A DNA stretch of 64,000 nt. Source: Azorinus chamasolen (Eukaryota; Mollusca; Bivalvia; Cardiida; Solecurtidae). The position numbers were made by a program, and so were the translations under genes. Under the pieces are notes generated by a model, which did not search any database, was not told the origin of the DNA, and worked only from the letters and a program-made list of their open reading frames with translations. Shown piece after piece: positions 58,835 through 64,000 of the stretch. The stretch covers positions 1,688,404 to 1,752,403 of the forward strand of contig OY755242.1 of NCBI GenBank assembly GCA_963576725.1, given 5' to 3'. The number at the start of each line of letters is the position of its first letter. Within the stretch, counting starts at the first letter, position 1.

Positions 58835-58935
58835 ATTTTGTAAGCAAACAGAACAGACCCTAATTAGACTGTTCCTGTAGGCTCTGATCTGGATCTACTT
58901 TGTTTGCATAGGCGTTAATTTAAAGGAAAAGGTTA
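58835..58935. mobile_element. Family A hairpin, shortened
   Basis: AAACAGAACAGACCCTAATT and CTCTGATCTGGATCTACTTT arms, right end GGAAAAGGTTAA. Confidence 0.55.
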
Positions 58936-59184
58936 AGTTTCTGTGTGCATTCCTCCCTCTCAATGGGACCCCTGACTGGCGAGCATCACAAGTGACATCA
59001 CACAAGGGAGATAATCATGTATCGATTTTCAAAATACACGGTTCGCGGTACAATAAAAACTCGATTTAAATCAAAACTAGATAAAAACGGTAAGAATTTT
59101 CTAAAGTTTGGTGTTTAACTAGCTGTATACTATCAGAATTTGACGAAAACTCAATCTGTTTACTTGACCTTTAAGTGACATTTG

Positions 59185-59370
59185 CTTTAGCATTTACAAA
59201 CAAGTAGACCCAGAACATAAGGCTCCTGTAGGAGCCCTCTGACCAGGATATGTTCCGTTTGCCAATTATAAAGAACATATATCATTATACAGTGTCTGCT
59301 ATGCCCATGTGATGTTATTACAATTAACCTTTTATAATTAATGATATCATCATTCACGAAGAAAAGGGTT
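59185..59370. mobile_element. A'-type hairpin MITE
   Basis: TACAAACAAGTAGACCCAGA, AAGGCTCCTGTAGGAGCCCT and ATATCATCATTCACGAAG, ending AAAAGGGTTGAA. It starts just outside the THAP element's right TTAA. Confidence 0.6.
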
Positions 59371-59559
59371 GAACTCAGATGTGTTGTAATTTCTGTTTTC
59401 TTTCTATTCGTTTCAGTTTATTATCAAATCCTGATAGGGTGCCAACTGCCCCGGATTCTTATCTAGATCCAACAGCAACAATAAAACGATTCAAGCCACA
59501 TTAGTTATTGACATTCAGCAGACCACAGGCTCATAGTCGCAAAATGCTCTCAACATTAC

Positions 59560-60040
59560 CGTGTATGTGTGCAATGCAGGATTTGCAGCAAACTGAATAG
59601 AAGTTTTGTCCTTCATGTGTATTTGCTGAAAAGAATTGTTTAAGCTGATGGTCTGTAATTGCTGGACGTTTTGATTCTTTACTCCATGAATATTCATGTA
59701 CGAATTTAATGGCATCATTAATATTACTTAGGTGAATTGGTATAATAGCACATAGAAACATTGTCTTTTCGTATTAGCAGTAAATGTAGAATGGTATCAT
59801 ATTATGCAAGTAGAGCAGTCCAAGGCGTCTAATCAGGGTCTACTCTGTTATCAATAATTTAGAAAGGTGTTTTAATGGAATAAAGAGTCAAATATGCCTA
59901 AAATTACATTAATCGTTTATTCATCTGCTGTCCAGAAGGACATATATCTCAAGAACGCCGATGAAGAAAACGCAAAAGGAGGCGAAACTTTCATGTGTAT
60001 TGATATCGAAAATCCCGGTGTAAGAACACTTTAGAATATA
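59560..60040. other. Two unsupported splice-bounded frames
   Basis: On the minus strand, 59658-59560 reads TISLNNSFQQIHMKDKTSIQ to ALHTYT before a GTAATG donor. On the plus strand, 59937-60034 reads KDIYLKNADEENAKGGETFM to IENPG before GTGTAAG. Each has plausible splice ends, but neither joins a neighbour or a family I know. An A'-type hairpin lies between them (59680-59895). Confidence 0.22.
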
Positions 60041-60049
60041 TATGAGTCA

Positions 60050-60370
60050 GTATGACGTCATAAGTCATATATGACGTCAAACTTGGGTGAAACCGATGCT
60101 TACAGATATTGAAAAGGGCGAAAATATCTCTAGATCTACACTGTTTGGTTATGTGAGAAAAATAATCTGATGTTCGTTGTCTTTTACGATCAAATGTTAT
60201 TGAGCTAGCCAAAGGCTCACTTACTAACATTTTCTAAGGCTCGTTTAGGAACATGTGATCTTAAAATACAACTCGCAAAAGATCCTCTATTTCTCTAATA
60301 CTTTCCCTTTTGAACTAAACAGGAAATAGCATCGTATATTGATGACGTCATCATTGCTTGACGTCATCCC
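60050..60370. promoter_or_regulatory. Cluster of four TGACGTCA palindromes
   Basis: TGACGTCA or its extended forms occur twice near 60052-60080 and twice near 60341-60366. This is the CREB/ATF site. No gene start is identified beside it, so a regulatory role is only inference. Confidence 0.35.
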
Positions 60371-60458
60371 CTGCTTTAAGTTACCAGTTATCTTATACAT
60401 GTTTAGCATTGTAGTTGTCAAATACATGTATTAACAATGCCACAACAGTTTTGTTTTG

Positions 60459-60605
60459 ACCCTTTCACCGCCAATGTCGCATAAATGCACCACGACAACT
60501 AGTGCAGTCCCAGATCAGAGACTTCATTTTGTTTTGTCTCAATCTCAAGTTCTATATCTGTCACAGTGTTTTATTCCTTAGAATTTTGCATTTATTTATC
60601 TTATT
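60459..60605 (+). mobile_element. Family E hairpin MITE, partial
   Basis: GACCCTTTCACCGCCAATGT and ACTAGTGCAGTCCCAGATCA match the 36495 copy. The right part is not found. Confidence 0.6.
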
Positions 60606-60890
60606 TACTTATTATACTGAATAAATAAACAAACTTTGATTGCAGACGACAAACATAAATGCTTATGAATATAATTTGAAAAATTAAACTGACTGTTTTC
60701 AGATATGTTATAATATTATTCTTAAACGCTGTAATTTTAGAAATATACTGCAACTTAATCGATTGGTATAAATCGAAATGTAAATAATAAATATTTATAA
60801 AAAGGTCTGGTATGTTTGTATTATTACACACTCGTCAAATGTTTTAGAGTCAACCATGGCACTTATAAACTTGATTTGATTAATTATGAC
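60605..60890. other. Intergenic AT-rich stretch
   Basis: No gene or recognisable repeat. The minus-strand 76-residue frame is AT-biased and unsupported. Confidence 0.35.
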
Positions 60891-60899
60891 ACATCCCCT

Positions 60900-61385
60900 C
60901 CGATTGTAGATGACTGATTACCTATGGCGCGGCTTAACGACGGATTGTCACAGTTATTATTGTATGTTTTACATGTTGTCCTGTGTTCATCGGCGTCTAT
61001 GTTGTGGGGAAGTCCGGCGGGGATACCTTTATTTACACTATTTGTAAAGCTAGTGTGACTTAGAGAGAAGTGTGAGGTTAGGACGTCCGTAAACCGGTTT
61101 AAAACCCCAGTGGTGTTTTTGCTACTGACCATGCCAAGGCGGTACTCTCTTTGTCATCCTTCCTTGTGTTTGCCTTGCGTCTTTGTGCTTGTGATGTGTG
61201 GAGTGTTTGTCTCTGGTTCTTGTGTGTCTGTTGGCGTTTTCTGTGATCATCTCATGTGTGAGTGTACGTTTGGTGCGTGGTTGTGAGTGTGTATGGCATG
61301 CTGTCTATCGGTGTTTCGATGGTGGTTGAGTCTTGTATGTGGCTTTGCCTGCTTGACTTTACTACTTTTCCAATTAACAGCTCGT
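60900..61385 (+). mobile_element. 3' end of a reverse-transcriptase element, second copy
   Basis: Aligns with 31.61-31.95 kb read on the minus strand: GTGAGGTTAGGACGTCCGTA, CATGCCAAGGCGGTACTCTC, GGCATGCTGTCTATCGGTGT and CTTGCCTGCTTGACTTT-like end. The coding part is absent, so this is a 5'-truncated insertion. Confidence 0.68.
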
Positions 61386-61429
61386 AAGTTAATACTAGTT
61401 GTCTTGTAAAAATCAGTAAGAAGAAGACA

Positions 61430-61540
61430 TACGTCGGTGGTGGGATTTGAACCCGAACCAAAAATCGTTGCAAAATCCTCTCTGTGTATACTAGGCCCTG
61501 ATGTCTTAGACAGAGAGGATATTTTATTTACAGTTATTTG
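61430..61540 (-). mobile_element. tRNA-like SINE fragment
   Basis: The minus strand reads GGTTCGGGTTCAAATCCCAC, a T-arm with B box. AATCCTCTCTGTGT and AGACAGAGAGGATA next to it form an inverted repeat. Confidence 0.5.
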
Positions 61541-61544
61541 CCTA

Positions 61545-62340
61545 CGAGCACACCCACTCCATTGGTATTAACTAACAAGCTGTTATGCCGCGCCATAGCT
61601 TACAAGTGTACTATTATATACAAGGGGTCTAACTACCCATTCGCAAATTTCACGACCGGTTCTAAATAACGTCCGGGTTTGGGCTACCAAGATAAAATAA
61701 CCAATAATGTTTGGTACGAACGTGAAGCGGTGACCTTGTACTTTTCAAATAATATAACTTTTGATACATTCCGACTAAGTCGTAGCCAGTGCCGACGGGA
61801 AATTCCTACAAAATACGCTGAATTTTCTTACTCGGACGACAAGTCGCTGATGTGAGGTCGAACATATCATTTGGATCCAAACTGTTTGCAAATTCACCAA
61901 TGGCAGCACACCTTTAAACAAAATGTTATCTATTCATAAAACATAACTATTTTCAGTGTCTGTTTATGACACCTATATATCCACCGCTTTAATCCTTTAG
62001 AGGCCAAATACATTTCGTCTTCTTAGTCTGCCATTTGCTTCAGGTATCAAAGTGGAGTTATCTGTTAGTTAAATTCTCTCACTCACGACTTTGCAAACAA
62101 AATAAAAACCGCCCCGACGGATGCCATTGGAGCCGATTGACCGGGTCCGGTTTTTTACAAATATAATAAACCTGATCCTACAGATCCTCTTAGTATTAAC
62201 AAGTCCTTAATTCTTACATAAATATTCTTTAGCGACGTGATAAACATCTCTACGGAAGCTGTCAGAGTGTCAAACAGATTATATATAGTGATCCAGTTAC
62301 TCGACGTCTATTCCGCATCAAAATGGTTTGCAAAGTAAAT
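61545..62340. other. Intergenic with family C and A relics
   Basis: Worn cores at 61860-61895 (TTGGATCCAAACTGTTTGCA), 62090-62165 (TTTGCAAACAAAATAAAAAC) and 62270-62335 (GTCAAACAGATTATATATAG). No gene seen. Confidence 0.4.
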
Positions 62341-62524
62341 CATATTCGCCCCATGTTTGTAGCAAATGAGTATATTCACTTTAGATATGCGTTCAAACTG
62401 TGTAAACGTCAGACAGTCTGTGTTTACTTTACAGTGGAAGAAATATAATGTGTTTGCTTTATATATGTAGATCTACTAAGTCCGTGTGATAGGAAAGCAA
62501 TTATGATACTTTTGCAAACATATC

Positions 62525-62870
62525 TCAGACTCGGATTAAGCCATTTGCTCATATTGACGCGTTTTGACTCCTGTGTTTAAGTCACTTTTCGAAACCATTG
62601 TGATAAATAGAGCTTAATCCTAATGAGCAAATGGCCTATTTATCATATTGTTTTCAAAAATACACACCGTCTGAACAATGCCTTTTGACGTCTTTGCAAA
62701 CAGAATAAACCCATATCGTCCGATATCTGATCATGGTCTGTGCTGTTTGTTTACGTACACGATTGATCCTGTTTTACTATTTCTACCTGAACTAAAATGT
62801 CGCGTGTTCAAAATATTCATGATATCATTATTTCGGACATGCGTGTTTTACAGGTAAAGAGTTAATCTTT
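62525..62870. mobile_element. Rearranged family D and A' hairpins
   Basis: TAAGCCATTTGCTCATATTG, AACCATTGTGATAAATAGAG and TGAGCAAATGGCCTATTTAT are family D arms in an altered order. TTTGCAAACAGAATAAACCC and AGGTAAAGAGTTAA (to about 62864) are A' parts. Confidence 0.55.
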
Positions 62871-62934
62871 TTTATTGCTGTAAATGTGGTGTCTTCTTTA
62901 ACTCCGATCTGTTTCAAATCCCGCAAACTCGGAT

Positions 62935-63015
62935 TTGTTAAAGAATTTTGAATATTTGACCGAGCGTCAAATAGCTTGGATCCCCAAAATACGTCGAGTG
63001 ACCCACCGTCTCAAA
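62935..63015. mobile_element. Family C relic
   Basis: CGTCAAATAGCTTGGATCCC and CGAGTGACCCACCGTCTCAA. Confidence 0.4.
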
Positions 63016-63070
63016 TGGTTAATACAGAAAGAAATAATGTTGAATGCTCTGTAGCAACATTCGCCCTGCT

Positions 63071-63572
63071 TTAAAGAGGAAGTCCTTACCTTACTATGAA
63101 CGCATATTTTCAATAATATCATAAAATTTGGTATTTGTTATGCACAATCATTATTATAGACATTGCCAATTCGAACTTATATCGAAAAATGCCCCTGTGA
63201 TATAAAATAAAGCGAGACATCAATACTTATAATATTTGTTCTACAGCACAATATTATCGGCCTTTTCTGTTAAAATGTTCCGCGTTTTGCCGATGATCAC
63301 CCAATCCCTCCATTGTTTACGTAATAGCTTTTTAACGCGAATAAGGCGAACATTTACGAAACTAAAACCCAATCCGAATAAACCTTAAACATGGGTGGGG
63401 GGGGGGGGGGTAAATCGGGATCGGCGACATCAAACACATGGGTGTTTTTTCATTATGAACGGTACTTGGATGGTTTTTTTTACAATATACTACTTTTCAG
63501 CATATAAACAAATGAGTTTTGTATATTTAAGGTGTTATTGAAAGGCATCAAATGTAGGGACTTCCCCTTTAA
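63071..63572. mobile_element. TTAA-flanked terminal-inverted-repeat MITE, 0.5 kb
   Basis: TTAAAGAGGAAGTCC at the left and GGACTTCCCCTTTAA at the right are inverse with one mismatch and include TTAA. It contains a 14-bp poly-G run near 63400. No coding capacity. The first bases (AG-rich, then GG) resemble the Kolobok-like ends at 56081 more than the CCC ends of families A-F. Confidence 0.7.
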
Positions 63573-64000
63573 GCCACCAGTTGTCTGAGAAAAGGTTAGA
63601 TAGTTTGAATGTTCGTTAAAGATAAGTTTAACAAAAGTTTTCAAATGTTAAAAATGCCACAACAGTTTTGCTTTAATCCCCCGGCTATTGATTAGGTTTG
63701 GATTGGATTAGTTATTGGCTGATCAATATGCGAAGCTTACGATAAGAAACCAGTACTAGTATATCATACTCTCTCAATTTTAGCCGTATCTTGTTGATAC
63801 TCAAGAGAAGCGCACAGGAAATTCAATTCCAATGAGTGCCATTAACGTAGGCCATGAGCCAGAGCCCCAAAATTTGGCCATCGGTACCATCTTTGGGGAA
63901 TAATGCTATCAATACTTTTTGGTAAGATATAAGTATCTAGAATCAGAAAATATGTGATAGCAGTAAATCGGTGGTAGCTTTTTGTATTTTTTTCACCAAT
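63573..64000. other. Intergenic, nothing recognised
   Basis: No open frame, splice-bounded exon or repeat identified up to the window end. Confidence 0.35.

Larger units (their letters stand above)
56081..59174 (+). mobile_element. TTAA-flanked DNA transposon with THAP remnant (Kolobok- or P-like)
   Basis: The left end TTAAAGGTCAAGTAAACAG (56081-56099) and right end CTGTTTACTTGACCTTTAA (59156-59174) are exact inverses including TTAA. About 160-200 bp inside each end a second inverted block, TTATCTCCCTTGTGATGACG on the left and its near-complement at about 58988-59014, is at matching distance. A THAP-like frame starts at 56353. The interior has since collected B and A-type hairpin elements. 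Kolobok elements have TTAA duplications and THAP domains in their transposases, so that is my preferred assignment; no catalytic region was found. Confidence 0.65.

Overview
The window is eukaryotic and almost certainly from a bivalve mollusc. It has intron-rich genes with GT-AG junctions, AT-rich introns full of short repeats, tRNA-derived SINEs, pearl-like elements built on internal tandem repeats, and members of two gene families known to be expanded in bivalves. I would not name the species from sequence alone. Exon joins below were worked out by hand from splice signals and reading phase.

Two gene models are complete, both on the minus strand. At 4.6-22.6 kb lies a 12-exon gene for a mitochondria-eating protein (MIEAP/SPATA18) homologue of about 635 residues. 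It has a low-complexity N-terminal half, a coiled coil and a C-terminal MIEAP domain. A tandem duplication inside this gene (about 15.6-17.9 and 18.2-19.65 kb) copied two exons; one copied exon stays in frame and the other has decayed. At 35.3-41.2 kb (5' UTR exon near 42.2 kb) lies a 4-exon gene for a 577-residue HSPA12-type Hsp70 with all the nucleotide-binding signatures. Both families are linked to stress and quality control; a functional link between these two genes is only inference. A weak two-exon model (52.4 and 55.2 kb, minus) and one isolated splice-bounded frame are given at low confidence.

The rest is mostly transposon. The commonest class is short hairpin elements ending in TTAA-CCC...GGG-TTAA, the end structure of piggyBac-type MITEs. 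I separate families A (CCCTTTCCCTG ends, with sub-type A'), B (CCCTTCGCTTGC), C (CCCTTTCGCTGCC), D (CCCATTCCCTCATA), E (CCCTTTCACCGC) and F. Five of the six share one hairpin core, AAACAG-N(2-4)-GACCC-W-GATSAGA, with a recurrent mismatch at W. A second class has CAGTRGAACC-type inverted repeats and TA target duplications (mariner-type MITEs). One of these forms part of a splice donor in the MIEAP-like gene.

Other content includes a TTAA-flanked 3.1-kb element with 19-bp inverted repeats and a broken THAP domain (56.1-59.2 kb), a mariner transposase relic (14.0 kb), a LINE 3' end (30.7-31.6 kb), a decayed reverse transcriptase (31.6-32.8 kb) with a related 3' end at 60.9 kb, four pearl-like or tandem-repeat elements, a two-copy family made of a hairpin, a CRE-bearing promoter-like stretch and a short coding start (12.8-13.5 and 52.7-53.3 kb), and several micro- and minisatellites. 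I saw no intact tRNA gene, rRNA, CRISPR array or prokaryotic feature.
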